This document shows, piece by piece, positions 1 to 8,767 of a DNA stretch of 16,943 bases. The position numbers and the translations under genes are program-made. Each line of letters starts with the position of its first letter. The stretch's first letter is position 1. Below the pieces are notes generated by a model. That model saw nothing but the letters and a program-made list of their open reading frames with translations, was not told the origin of the DNA and ran no database searches. This DNA is from Firmicutes bacterium UBA1535 (lineage in GTDB: Bacteria > Bacillota > Clostridia > Tissierellales > Sedimentibacteraceae): positions 1-16,943 of the forward strand of contig DCPV01000053.1 of the NCBI GenBank assembly GCA_002323775.1, in the 5' to 3' direction.

Positions 1-2
1 TT

Positions 3-311
3 GAGATTACTCCTGAAGAAGTTGCACAAGCAGAAAACTATGTAAGGCAGATTAGAAAGTCATCTGTATTATATAGTGGTGCTACTATTAGAGCTTTTGT
101 TGTTGGTGCTTCCATTGGAGATGTCGATGATAAAAAGGAAACAACAAGCGGACGAATTGATGTTGTCACATATGGGCACTTAGTTCAGACTGCAAAGGTT
201 AAGTTATTTAGACTGCAGGAGCAGCTTACAGAGCACTATAATGCAATGGATGATGATAGCATTGTTGAGAAAGCACTAAAACAGGCAAAACAAATTAAAA
301 TTAATATTTAA
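3..311 (+). CDS. Carboxyl-terminal fragment, possibly Shedu-like nuclease tail of a large ATPase
   Basis: The frame is open from the left edge and stops with TAA at 309-311, so only the last 102 residues are visible and the start lies outside the window. The fragment begins EITPEEVAQAENYVRQI and continues with a strand-like stretch AFVVGASIGD and the phrase VVTYGHLVQTAKVKLFRLQ. An 'open-loop Q..NYV, hydrophobic strand, TY..L...AK.RL' layout resembles the end of PD-(D/E)XK-type carboxyl domains (Shedu/DUF4263-like) found behind histidine-kinase-type ATPases. That is resemblance from memory, not a demonstrated match, and the catalytic D/ExK residues would lie upstream of the window. It heads a stretch of defence-like genes. 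An unrelated helical tail cannot be excluded. Confidence 0.45.
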   Translation, partial: EITPEEVAQAENYVRQIRKSSVLYSGATIRAFVVGASIGDVDDKKETTSGRIDVVTYGHLVQTAKVKLFRLQEQLTEHYNAMDDDSIVEKALKQAKQIKINI

Positions 312-519
312 CGTAAATATAAAATCAATTGATTTTGAGGTAAAAATTGAAAAATGGAAGCATATTGAACGTATCAAGGATTATGTCGCAGATATAAGAT
401 ATTATGCAGAATATCAACCATATACTACTAAATAATCTATTAAACAATATTTCAGCTATGTAATGGAATTATTTAATAAAAATGAACTATATTTAGATAT
501 ATTAAAATTTAATGAATAA
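310..519 (+). pseudogene. Decayed gene remnant with one in-frame stop
   Basis: One frame reads as protein-like sequence across 310-519 (VKIEKWKHIERIKDYVADIR, then YYAEYQPYTTK), interrupted only by TAA at 433-435. It resumes in the same frame with IKQYFSYVMELFNKNELYL and ends with TAA at 517-519. No start codon with a ribosome binding site precedes it, and its beginning overlaps the end of the preceding gene in another frame. The even polar/hydrophobic alternation and rich codon mix look like former coding sequence, probably the end of a larger helical protein. The family is not recognised. Confidence 0.35.
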
Positions 520-615
520 AATAAATTACATTAGCATATATAGAGAAAACATATAAGAGTAGATTATCAGGTAATAGCGGATATATATAATTAAAATAGT
601 ATTAGGAGAAAAATT

Positions 616-734
616 ATGCGTGATGATTTTAATCAAACTGCTAAAGAGAAATTAGACTACAGGGTTGGTTCAAATGTTCAAATCCGGATTGCCGCAGGCC
701 GACAAGTGGACCAAAAGAAGATGTAATATTATGA
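616..734 (+). pseudogene. Frameshifted amino-terminal remnant of an HNH-type nuclease
   Basis: ATG at 616 follows AGGAGAA (603-609) and encodes MRDDFNQTAKEKLDYRVGS up to about 672. From 675 the protein continues in the next frame as CSNPDCRRPTSGPKEDV and ends at TGA 732-734. Together these give the opening of a familiar family of HNH/zinc-finger nuclease-type proteins (MRDDF...RVG..CSNPDCR.PTSGP), often found in restriction or defence loci. The shift is explained by one missing base in the codon between TCA (670-672) and TGT (675-677). The rest of the gene, including the HNH catalytic part, is absent, so this is a truncated and frameshifted remnant. The cysteine pair (CSNPDC) is the first half of a zinc site. 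Confidence 0.7.
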
Positions 735-816
735 TATAAAAATAGACTTTTATTTAACAAAAGAGGATTAATTAGAATTTATTATTAGAGAATGTAAAAA
801 GGAAAGGAATGATATA

Positions 817-2064
817 GTGAAATTTTTTACTGGTAAAGAAGTAAGGGGCTTTGTTAAGGAAAAACATGAAAAGATGAAGCAAGAAGTCTTAGTGCTTAAG
901 GATTCTGAAATACTTAATTGCGATTTTGAACAATGGGCAGATTATCTTGCATCCAAATACTATATTGAACCTATTACACTTTTTGAAAATAATATTGATA
1001 AAACAATGTCTGAAACAAAGGTTAAACTTTATAACCAATGGGCAAAGACAAGCAGTTATGAGCCAGAATATTATATGATTGATGGGTATTGCATTGCTTT
1101 TGTTATACCATTTGATGGTGATGAAAAACTGCTGCAATTAAGACCATCCACTTTTATACTGACAAGTTTTGAAGTTGCATCTATGCAGGGTATTTATAAT
1201 AATTCTTGTGGGAGTTTTTCTTTGGAATTCTGTTACACTGCACAGGAACTTAAAGAAAAGACTAATGTTAATGAGTTTGTTGAGAGTGAGTTTAAGCATG
1301 AATTTGAAAGTTATAGAAAGATGATAAATTATGTAAACTCTGAAGTAGAGCAATATAATAAAGGTATAAGAAGCAATGCTTTGCAATTATTAGATACGCG
1401 TAAGAAAAAAGCAACTGATTATGCAGCTCTTAGTCAGTCGTTAAATATTCCTATTAAATTAAGTACTACTGCTCCAAATATTGCGCCATTGCCATTAAAT
1501 CATGTAGTTAGACAACCTATTTCGAAACCAACTTCAAAGCCTCTATCAAAAGAGTATTGTATTTCAGATGACGATTACAAAAATATTGTCAATATTATTC
1601 ACAATGTATGTACGTCTATGGAGGCAACTGCACGAACTTTTATTAAGACTGGCGAAGAGGAAATTCGTGATTTTATACTTGCAACGCTTGGTACACACTA
1701 TGTAAATATGGTAACAGGTGAAACTTTCAGAAAAGTTGGAAAAACAGATATACACATTGTATTTGAGAATAAGGCTGCGTTCATTGGTGAGTGTAAAATT
1801 TGGCATGGTATAAAGAAATTCGAAGAAGCAGTTGAGCAGCTATTTGGATATTCCACATGGAAAGACACAAAAATTGCACTAATTGTATTTAATAAAGAAA
1901 ATAAGGATTTTGCATCAATCCAACAAAATATTCTTTTTTGGATACAATCAAATGCCAAACGATATGAAGTTAAAAACGGAAATATATGGTCTTGTGTACT
2001 TCATCGAGAAGATACGAATACAGATGTTCAAGTGGCTATAGCACTATATGATATAACGATTTAA
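817..2064 (+). CDS. PD-(D/E)XK nuclease-domain protein
   Basis: This 415-residue protein starts at GTG 817, chosen because AAGGAAAGGA (799-808) sits just upstream. The carboxyl third carries a restriction-endonuclease-like fold: RDFILATLG, then GETFRKVGKTDIHI with D311, then the strand FIGECKIW with E325-x-K327, followed by a helix holding EQLFGY (Q341 and Y345, a QxxxY pattern as in RecB-type nucleases). D, ExK and QxxxY together are the expected metal-binding and DNA-backbone residues, so the domain should be catalytically competent. The first 260 residues are unrecognised, with a proline/lysine-rich linker around residues 225-245. It is cytoplasmic: no signal peptide or membrane segment is visible. 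Nearby genes suggest a role in phage defence, but the specific role is inference. It ends 116 bp before the SAP gene. Confidence 0.7.
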   Translation: MKFFTGKEVRGFVKEKHEKMKQEVLVLKDSEILNCDFEQWADYLASKYYIEPITLFENNIDKTMSETKVKLYNQWAKTSSYEPEYYMIDGYCIAFVIPFDGDEKLLQLRPSTFILTSFEVASMQGIYNNSCGSFSLEFCYTAQELKEKTNVNEFVESEFKHEFESYRKMINYVNSEVEQYNKGIRSNALQLLDTRKKKATDYAALSQSLNIPIKLSTTAPNIAPLPLNHVVRQPISKPTSKPLSKEYCISDDDYKNIVNIIHNVCTSMEATARTFIKTGEEEIRDFILATLGTHYVNMVTGETFRKVGKTDIHIVFENKAAFIGECKIWHGIKKFEEAVEQLFGYSTWKDTKIALIVFNKENKDFASIQQNILFWIQSNAKRYEVKNGNIWSCVLHREDTNTDVQVAIALYDITI

Positions 2065-2167
2065 ATATTACAAATGATTTTATATTATATTCATATTGTC
2101 AGCGAATAGGAAAAGAAAGTTTTGATGATGATAAATGAAAATATTATGTGATTTTTTATATAATTAC

Positions 2168-2174
2168 AAGGAGG
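2168..2174 (+). promoter_or_regulatory. Ribosome binding site fixing the SAP gene start
   Basis: AAGGAGG lies 6 bases before ATG 2181. The longest open frame begins 33 bases further upstream at ATG 2148, where no such site exists, so 2181 is the better start. Confidence 0.8.
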
Positions 2175-2180
2175 TTTGTA

Positions 2181-3332
2181 ATGTCGTTCTTTAACTTTTT
2201 CAAGAAAAAACCAATTAAAGACGAGAAGCATTTAGAGACAAATGAAGTGCTAACTAGGAATTCAAAACATACGGAATTAGCTGAACCACCAATAGTAAAG
2301 GTGACAGCGCAAATAATATCATCTGTCCCAGATGATATTATTCCAGTAGAGAAAAGAATAAAAAAGGCAAAAATAAGTAAGCATGGATTGTATCCTCACG
2401 AGGTTTTGATACTTGATTATGCAGATTCGTATTTTACAGAAGAAAACTCTTTTCAAGGCTTTTGGTGGTACAAATATGGAGTAAGAGATGTTGATAATTG
2501 CCTTCGTTCTCTGCTTGAACGGGAGTTTTTGCAAGTAGGAAACTTACAGAGTGCTATCGAGAATGAGACTGCCACAGTTATAAAGAGTGAATTGAAAACT
2601 CATGGACTTAAAGTGAGTGGTAAAAAAAGTGAACTGGTGCAGCGTCTGATGGCAGAGGTATCTCATGAAGAACTTAACTCTCGGTTTGCTAAAAGAACAT
2701 ATCAGTTAACTGAACTTGGAATGGTGGCACTTGAAGAGGAAGGATATGTGCCATATATACATAGGCATCCAATTGAAGAGTTGGATATATGGTCACTTAA
2801 TAAAATAATTCATGAACCTCCATGCATGTCATATCGCGATAAAATTTGGAGCTATCTAAATAAGCGAAGTATGGAACACTTTTCAGTTGGAAACTTTGGA
2901 CTATATAGAAATTGTCGATATCATATGTATCTTTTTTTGATGGAAGAGAAAAGATTAGAAGATGCGCTGGGTATGCTATCGGAAGTAGTATTTTATGATT
3001 TAAGCGGACTTGATAATAACTACGATTCGCAATATCTGCATATTTGGGCTAAGAACTTTTTTCCATATAAAGATTCTACCGTAACAATGGCCCCTGGTAT
3101 TACAAGTGCTGTTATGCAATGCCAAAAAGAGCTTAATCTAACAGATGAGAAACTCAATAAAGCAATGCTTGACCGTATGAATCGCCTAAGTGCACCTTTA
3201 CATATTTTCACACCGGAAGAATGTGTGGATATTGTCTTTATGGAAAGTCTTGAGGACACTGATGCATTAACAAAAATGTATGCAAAGGCAAAACGGCGGT
3301 TCAAACAGAGTTTTCCTGAAATTAAATGTTGA
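2181..3332 (+). CDS. SAP-domain protein with winged-helix-like region
   Basis: A 383-residue protein, MSFFNFFKKKPIKDEKH at the amino end. Residues about 70-120 (GLYPHEVLILDYADSY, then FQGFWWYKYGV) look like a compact winged-helix-like unit. Residues about 128-165 form a SAP motif: VIKSELKTHGLKVSGKKSEL followed by VQRLM, the helix-turn-helix that binds AT-rich DNA. The remainder is helical and ends with a basic stretch (KAKRRFKQSF). SAP-bearing proteins of this layout occur in Firmicutes genomes and mobile elements, but I cannot name a function. No catalytic motif or membrane segment is seen. DNA binding is the reasonable inference. It lies between the nuclease gene and the four-cysteine gene on the same strand, with gaps of 116 and 196 bp, so co-transcription is possible but not shown. 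Confidence 0.65.
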   Translation: MSFFNFFKKKPIKDEKHLETNEVLTRNSKHTELAEPPIVKVTAQIISSVPDDIIPVEKRIKKAKISKHGLYPHEVLILDYADSYFTEENSFQGFWWYKYGVRDVDNCLRSLLEREFLQVGNLQSAIENETATVIKSELKTHGLKVSGKKSELVQRLMAEVSHEELNSRFAKRTYQLTELGMVALEEEGYVPYIHRHPIEELDIWSLNKIIHEPPCMSYRDKIWSYLNKRSMEHFSVGNFGLYRNCRYHMYLFLMEEKRLEDALGMLSEVVFYDLSGLDNNYDSQYLHIWAKNFFPYKDSTVTMAPGITSAVMQCQKELNLTDEKLNKAMLDRMNRLSAPLHIFTPEECVDIVFMESLEDTDALTKMYAKAKRRFKQSFPEIKC

Positions 3333-3512
3333 GTTTTGATATATTTATTGAAGTAATTCTTATGGAATATTATAATATCGATAGAATTACGATGCAAAAA
3401 AATGTACTAAACCTGTAATTTGTATAGCATGTAGATAACTATGGAGAATTAGGATAAGAGTTGTAAAGGACAAGGAATTGATAGACCTGAGACAGTAATT
3501 TATGATTATCAT

Positions 3513-3519
3513 AAAGGAG
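3513..3519 (+). promoter_or_regulatory. Ribosome binding site favouring GTG 3529
   Basis: AAAGGAG lies 9 bases before an in-frame GTG at 3529. The upstream in-frame ATG at 3502 has no comparable site, so GTG is the likelier start. Confidence 0.6.
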
Positions 3520-3528
3520 ACAATAAAA

Positions 3529-4041
3529 GTGTTTCATGATTTGACATATAATTATAAATCTAGAGATTATGTAATAGCCATTACTTTAAAAGAGGGAGAT
3601 TACTTTGGAAATATATTTTATCAGTATAACTATAATGGACATGGATTATCAGTAACGATTATGGAAGATATATTGAGGTTTATTGAAAGTCTAAATTGTC
3701 AAGAAATCAATGATTTAAATGAAGAAGGATTACTAAACAGTAACATTGGTATACGAGCTGATATTAATGGCAAGGACCTTCATTTTGAGCTGAAGAATGA
3801 AAAAAAGGATATATTAGCTAAGACAATATCAGCAGATGATTTACAAAAATATATTGTTGGATACCAAATGATCAGATGTGATGGTCATGGAAAGAAAAAA
3901 GAGTATAGAAGATGTAAATCATGTAAAAAATTTGAGCCAATTGAAGGCGGGGCAAAAGGGCTTTGTACTGATAGAGGAGATGTTATTCAAAGAAGCAGAA
4001 TGATATGTGCGTTTGACTATATTCCGAATGAAACGGAATAA
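3529..4041 (+). CDS. Small four-cysteine protein, function unknown
   Basis: With the GTG start the protein has 171 codons before the stop; ATG 3502 would add nine residues. The first half is beta-rich (YVIAITLKEGDYFGNIFYQY) and looks like a small alpha/beta domain. The carboxyl part holds C129-x2-C132, C146 and C160 in YRRCKSCKKF, GLCTDRG and MICAFDY, each later cysteine separated by 13 residues. This evenly spaced four-cysteine set is a likely zinc site (or less likely iron-sulfur) and ends in CAFDY. I do not recognise the family and find no catalytic motif. The next gene starts 175 bp downstream. A regulatory or adaptor role would be guesswork. Confidence 0.55.
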   Translation: MFHDLTYNYKSRDYVIAITLKEGDYFGNIFYQYNYNGHGLSVTIMEDILRFIESLNCQEINDLNEEGLLNSNIGIRADINGKDLHFELKNEKKDILAKTISADDLQKYIVGYQMIRCDGHGKKKEYRRCKSCKKFEPIEGGAKGLCTDRGDVIQRSRMICAFDYIPNETE

Positions 4042-4078
4042 AATTGATTTCAAAAGATATAAAGGAAGTGGGTTGTAA

Positions 4079-4129
4079 ATGACGTTTCAAAAATTTGATC
4101 CGAGAGTCAAAACTTTATATTTCAAGTAA
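4079..4129 (+). other. Possible 16-codon leader ORF or gene stub
   Basis: ATG 4079 follows AAAGGAAGTGGG (4061-4072) and encodes MTFQKFDPRVKTLYFK before TAA 4127-4129. It has a plausible ribosome binding site, but nothing shows it is translated. It could be a leader peptide ahead of the STAND gene or the start of a deleted gene. Confidence 0.2.
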
Positions 4130-4216
4130 AGAAAGGTGACAAGTTTTGATAATAATAATGTTTAAAAATAAATAAACATATTCTGCAATTTAGAATACTA
4201 GAAAAGAGGTGAAAGA

Positions 4217-7200
4217 ATGCAGTTTAAAATAGACTGGAATCGATTTAATGATAAAAACCCTAATGTTGAAAATAGTTTTGAGGAAATGTGTAGGCATCTA
4301 TTTTGTAGAAAATTCAGTATAACTGGGTATGATTTTCAAAGTAATTATAATCAAACCGGATTAGAAATAGAGCCTATTCTCTTTGAAAATAAAAATTATG
4401 GATTTCAATGCAAATACGTTAAAAACAGTCCATATAAACAAGTTGAAGAATCATTAAATAAAGCTTTTGATGCTTATAAAGATATTGATTGTATATATGT
4501 TTATACCAATGCAGATATAAAACCTAACTGTACAGTCAATGAATTAGGGAAAAATGACACACCACGAACTAGATTATATAAAAAGGTTTGTGAGAATAAG
4601 GTAAAATGGGTAACTTTACAAAATTTCACGTCAATACTTAATGAAGAAAATAACTTAGACATAGCTGCTTTTTATTTTGGAATAGGTAAAGAAAAAGGTT
4701 TCATTAATAATTGTATCAGTAAAAATGATGCTGAATTTCTGTCTTCCGAAGCTTATTTAAGTTTGAAGCTAAAGGATAATGAAAATAAATTATGTAGTAT
4801 TAATGAAATAGTGAATAAAAGCAAGGTATCATTGCTGAAAGGCGACCCAGGAACAGGTAAAAGTGAAATCTTAAAAAAAGTATTTCTTAATTATAGCAAT
4901 GCTCATGCGGTAGATAGAGACATAATTTATAAAGTTTTAGAGCAAAAAATAATGCCAATTTTTATTCAGTTAAAGGAACTTGTTAACGGAGATATTGAAA
5001 ACATTATTAGATGTAGAATGGCTGATTTTGGTTTAAATATGTATGCCAAACATTTTACTTATTTATATATTTTAGATGGAATAGATGAAGTGTCTTTTGA
5101 TTATGCCAATAACATTTCATTATTTATTAAAAGGTTATTGAAAGAAAATTCTACATATTCAATTTTGTTATCATCAAGGACACATAGTTCAAATATTACA
5201 GTACTTAAAAATGTTTTGTTGGATATAGAGGAGTATTATATTGATAAATTAAATGTTTCCGACATTGAAAATTATTTTAACATAAATAAGAACGATAATA
5301 AACAACTGCATTATAACTCTATTAAAAGCGAAATAGGAAGTCTTATTAAGGAAATCGTTGACATTTTCTCTATTAAGCTATTATGGGATAATATTGAAAA
5401 AATCAATATTGAAACTACTAAAATTGGCTTGATAGATGAATCTATAAAAATGCTATTAAATGGACGCAGGATACATGAGTTAAATCTTTTAGAAAATAAA
5501 GCGGATAAGATAAGGCAACTCTGCAGAGCAATTGCAGTGTATATGCAGAAAAATAAAAAATTATCTATAGAATTGGCCAGCCTCCAGCAATTAATCAATA
5601 ATGAATTTTTGAATTTGGAAAATAACGATGTAAATAAAATTGTTGCTTACTTAAAAGAAATCTTTTTTTCGGCAAAAGAGCATAACTTTTCCCAAAGTTT
5701 ATTTACTTTTAGCCATAGGCGTTATCAGGAATATTTTTTATACGAAAAACTAAGACTTGAATTTCTAAATAATCCTAAAATTATAAGGGAACTAAATATT
5801 TTATCTAATAAAGAATTTATGACAGGTGTATTTTTTCCACAAATGAAGTCTGAATGCCGAGAAAGCCAAGATTTGATAGGTACATTATCACTTGATTTTG
5901 TATGGGATTATTTAGGTCCTGGTTACTGGTATAAGTTAAAAAATACTCAAATGCCATTAAGAAATGATTGGGGCAGTTCAGAACCCGAATATAAACTATC
6001 AGAAGAACTTTTGTATGCAGTAGCAGCTCAGACACCTTCTTCCTTAGAAATTCTATTAAGTGATGAAGACCTACCTTTATCTGACTATTTTAATGATAAA
6101 AAAAGATACATTAAGGCTTTAGAGGTATTTCATCGTTATGGTCACGAAAAACAAGCAAGATATTTTTTGAATTTGATTTCCACTAAAATAGATAAAAAAG
6201 AACAACAGAATCTGATATGGGATAATAGCTATTCATTTATATATTACCGATATAAAATTTTAGGGGATTCATTGTTGCAAATTATAAATGACCTTCCCGA
6301 TATATCTAATGACAATAGTATAGAAGGATATAAACGTTTAGAATCTCCATTAAAGAGTATGGTGAGGTCGTTTTATAAAATAGTGCTGGAATTTGACCCG
6401 AGTTTTATTGTTAGGAATTCTGAAATAATACCTAAATGTCATTTAAATATTATATGTGATGAGTTATGTGAAACTAAGAATGTTATATTAATAATCATGA
6501 ATAACGATATTAAAAATGGAGTACGTGATGTATACTTGAAAAAAGGAAGGGTCAAAAAAGAGGATATTGCTGTTCCTGTTATACTGAAGTTGATTAATTA
6601 CAAAGACGTGTCAACTATGGGTATTGAGGAATACTTTAAAAGCATTAACACCGGTAACATTCTAACTTGGGATAGGAGACGATATCTAAATGTATTATTA
6701 GCTGCACTCTATAGCAAACAGGAAAATATTATATATCCAGAAGCGAAAAATCAATCTCGAATCATGGGAATAGTATTAAGCTATTTTAATGATAACCAAG
6801 TGCTGATGATTCAAAGTATTATTCAAGAATTAGGTGAAATGGAAAAAATGAATAGCTTTGAAATGTCGCAGTTTTTGGGAATAATGATATCATTTTTAAA
6901 GTTACCAGTTAATTTGATTAAAAAATATTTGAATGCATTAGCCAGATATACGAATAAAGTAGGTATGTCTACAATTTTCTATTTTATTAAAGAAAATAAT
7001 CCGGATATGTATTCTCAAATAAGTAATCCTGGTATGATAAAACGAATGTTTACTGAATCAAAAGAAAAAGGAATAACGTCATACTATGGTGATTATACAG
7101 AAACCTTGTTACAGTTTGCTAAAATGATTGCAGATTTTGATTTTGAACAAAGTTACTTAATCGTAAGAGAATGCATAAATGCAGGAATACTTAGACCATG

Positions 7201-7870
7201 TTTTAGAAAAGAAGATATTGTAGATTATGTGTTATGTAACTGTCTTAAAATAGCAAAGGAAAATTTCTGGTATACAGATAGAGAACTTACCTCTTATGTA
7301 TCTGCCGTAAGAGATATGATTATTCTAATGCAAGAAAGTACGGATGGTGGTGGAAGGAGTAACTACTATAACTATGTTTTAAAAGAATACCTTCCTAATC
7401 TATATGATAAATTTTCTATTGACGGTGGAAGCTCTTCACATTCTGAAAAATATAATCAGAATGAAATATCAATAGAGGAAATTAAACAATCACTAAATAT
7501 ACAAAATATAAAAAAGTACTATATGGGAGACATAGAGGCAGACTACTCATCAAAAGAATTATGGGAAATACTAATTTCATATGAAAAAGAAAAAACGGGT
7601 AGGCTCGACATACTATTTAAGTGCTTTGAAGAAAGCCACTATCCATATGTATGGGGATTTGGTAATTGTGAATATCACCATATTCCTACAGCTATTTTAT
7701 GGAAAGATTCAGAATGGTCACATGAAATAAAGAATTTCATGATGAAGCAAGGTGGTCGTACTGGGTTATACAACACGATTAAAATGTGTGGAATTATAGG
7801 GGAGGATGAGCTGGGCAAGAAGTTTTTTGAGCAATTTATTCGTTTATGTGAATTATTGGTTTTTGAATAA
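4217..7870 (+). CDS. STAND/NLR-like NTPase with amino-terminal Mrr-like nuclease domain
   Basis: A 1217-residue protein whose ATG follows GAGGTG. Residues 1-150 form a nuclease-like domain: FEEMCRHLF, then NQTGLEIEPI (E50, E52), the strand GFQCKY (Q64-x-K66) and the strand CIYVYTNAD. This matches the Mrr-like domain seen at the front of many antiviral STAND proteins. Residues 209-216 are a Walker A (GDPGTGKS), 284-291 a Walker B with the NACHT-like acidic cluster (YILDGIDE), and R321 in LLSSRT is a sensor-1 arginine. From about residue 600 to the end it is helical, with no recognised repeat, as in the sensor regions of Avs proteins. Expected role: binding of a phage protein drives oligomerisation and activates DNA cleavage, killing or protecting the infected cell. 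That is family knowledge plus inference. It stands alone, flanked by gaps, as such systems often do. Confidence 0.75.
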   Translation: MQFKIDWNRFNDKNPNVENSFEEMCRHLFCRKFSITGYDFQSNYNQTGLEIEPILFENKNYGFQCKYVKNSPYKQVEESLNKAFDAYKDIDCIYVYTNADIKPNCTVNELGKNDTPRTRLYKKVCENKVKWVTLQNFTSILNEENNLDIAAFYFGIGKEKGFINNCISKNDAEFLSSEAYLSLKLKDNENKLCSINEIVNKSKVSLLKGDPGTGKSEILKKVFLNYSNAHAVDRDIIYKVLEQKIMPIFIQLKELVNGDIENIIRCRMADFGLNMYAKHFTYLYILDGIDEVSFDYANNISLFIKRLLKENSTYSILLSSRTHSSNITVLKNVLLDIEEYYIDKLNVSDIENYFNINKNDNKQLHYNSIKSEIGSLIKEIVDIFSIKLLWDNIEKINIETTKIGLIDESIKMLLNGRRIHELNLLENKADKIRQLCRAIAVYMQKNKKLSIELASLQQLINNEFLNLENNDVNKIVAYLKEIFFSAKEHNFSQSLFTFSHRRYQEYFLYEKLRLEFLNNPKIIRELNILSNKEFMTGVFFPQMKSECRESQDLIGTLSLDFVWDYLGPGYWYKLKNTQMPLRNDWGSSEPEYKLSEELLYAVAAQTPSSLEILLSDEDLPLSDYFNDKKRYIKALEVFHRYGHEKQARYFLNLISTKIDKKEQQNLIWDNSYSFIYYRYKILGDSLLQIINDLPDISNDNSIEGYKRLESPLKSMVRSFYKIVLEFDPSFIVRNSEIIPKCHLNIICDELCETKNVILIIMNNDIKNGVRDVYLKKGRVKKEDIAVPVILKLINYKDVSTMGIEEYFKSINTGNILTWDRRRYLNVLLAALYSKQENIIYPEAKNQSRIMGIVLSYFNDNQVLMIQSIIQELGEMEKMNSFEMSQFLGIMISFLKLPVNLIKKYLNALARYTNKVGMSTIFYFIKENNPDMYSQISNPGMIKRMFTESKEKGITSYYGDYTETLLQFAKMIADFDFEQSYLIVRECINAGILRPCFRKEDIVDYVLCNCLKIAKENFWYTDRELTSYVSAVRDMIILMQESTDGGGRSNYYNYVLKEYLPNLYDKFSIDGGSSSHSEKYNQNEISIEEIKQSLNIQNIKKYYMGDIEADYSSKELWEILISYEKEKTGRLDILFKCFEESHYPYVWGFGNCEYHHIPTAILWKDSEWSHEIKNFMMKQGGRTGLYNTIKMCGIIGEDELGKKFFEQFIRLCELLVFE

Positions 7871-8143
7871 AGATTAATGTAGTTAGTTTGAATTGGCATC
7901 ATTATCATCGTCACAAGGCACCTTGAGTATTTTATCAATGATTTTTCTATCTAAGACTATTGAAGTTTTTAATAATAAATGATAAAATGAAGCTATGATT
8001 AATAACGAAATTATGTCAATAAAGGACAAAGTTATTGGCACAATTAATTCTAAAAGCATACATTTGAAAAAGAATCACGAAACTATTTTAAAGAATCAAA
8101 AGAAACTCTAATTTTTAAGACAGTTTATACTTAAGCTGTACAC
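7871..8143 (+). other. Intergenic stretch with a possible nucleotidyltransferase stub
   Basis: There is no intact gene in these 273 bases. ATG 7995 opens a 38-codon frame ending at TAA 8109-8111 and beginning MINNEIMSIKDKVIGTINSK, then SIHL. This vaguely resembles the opening of small nucleotidyltransferase-domain proteins, whose GSxxxG motif should follow but does not. A small palindrome (CAAGGCACCTTG, 7913-7924) follows the STAND gene but has no clear uracil run, so a terminator is doubtful. Confidence 0.25.
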
Positions 8144-8740
8144 TTGATGTGCAATGAAAAAAGAGGTTCGGGAACGAAGCTTGTGGAAGTAGTAACTGAT
8201 ATTGTAAAAAAGTCGCAAAAATCATTAGTAAGTAGAGGTGAAGTATCCAGTGCTATTCAATGGTTAATTTATTCAGGAATTATAGGGGATTGCAATTTGT
8301 GCAACGAAGGTGATGTTAATTATATAATCCCAGCTAGAAGAATGTATTATATAGACTGTGGTATAGCATCATACGTATCAACTAAAACAGGCTTGCCAAC
8401 AGATTCTATAGAGGGATTCATAACAGAAAACTTTGTTTATTCAGAGCTATATAGATTATATGCTGTGAAGTATTCAAAAAGTAAAGTAAAAGGAGATGTT
8501 CCTTGCTTTTCAACTTATCACGACTATGAGTTGGATTTTATGGTATTAGCTAAAGATAATACTGTATATGGAATAGAAGTTAAAACAAGCAGAGGCAATT
8601 TAAAATCGCTAAGATTTTTTATTGATAAAAGATTAATAAACAAAGTTATATTAGCAGAAAAAACGAATGGTGGTAGAGGTGAAAATTTTGATACTATACC
8701 AATATACACGGTCAGTACAAGATTTCCTTATGAATCGTGA
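8144..8740 (+). pseudogene. Carboxyl half of a DUF4143 (AAA_14-type) ATPase, truncated
   Basis: The open frame gives 198 residues from a TTG at 8144 that has no ribosome binding site; ATG at 8147 is next. Residues 15-60 are a winged-helix-like part (SAIQWLIYSGII). They lead into MYYIDCGIASYV, ITENFVYSELYRLY and the nuclease-like core YELDFMVL followed by YGIEVKTS, all hallmarks of the DUF4143 domain. Intact relatives are about 400-480 residues, with an amino-terminal AAA domain carrying GARRVGKS-type Walker A. That half is missing here, and the 270 bases upstream do not contain it. The protein therefore cannot act as an ATPase and is best treated as a broken gene, though the remaining frame is undamaged. 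The direct repeat block 8768-8930 begins only 27 bp after its stop, so deletion or displacement by an incoming element is plausible. Confidence 0.75.
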
Positions 8741-8767
8741 GATTGAGTATAGTTAAAAATTGATTAT

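Noticed and set aside
889..1958. Several 80-86 codon open frames on the - strand
   Set aside because: They lie opposite the nuclease gene, have no ribosome binding sites and read as low-complexity cysteine/isoleucine-rich shadows.
3353..3390. GTAATTCT / AGAATTAC inverted repeat after the SAP gene
   Set aside because: The stem is short and AT-rich, and the downstream run is of A rather than T, so it does not qualify as a terminator.
3502..3528. ATG 3502 as start of the four-cysteine gene
   Set aside because: It has no ribosome binding site at a usual distance, whereas GTG 3529 has AAAGGAG 9 bases upstream.
7913..7924. Palindrome after the STAND gene
   Set aside because: Five-base arms without a T tract; too short for a call.
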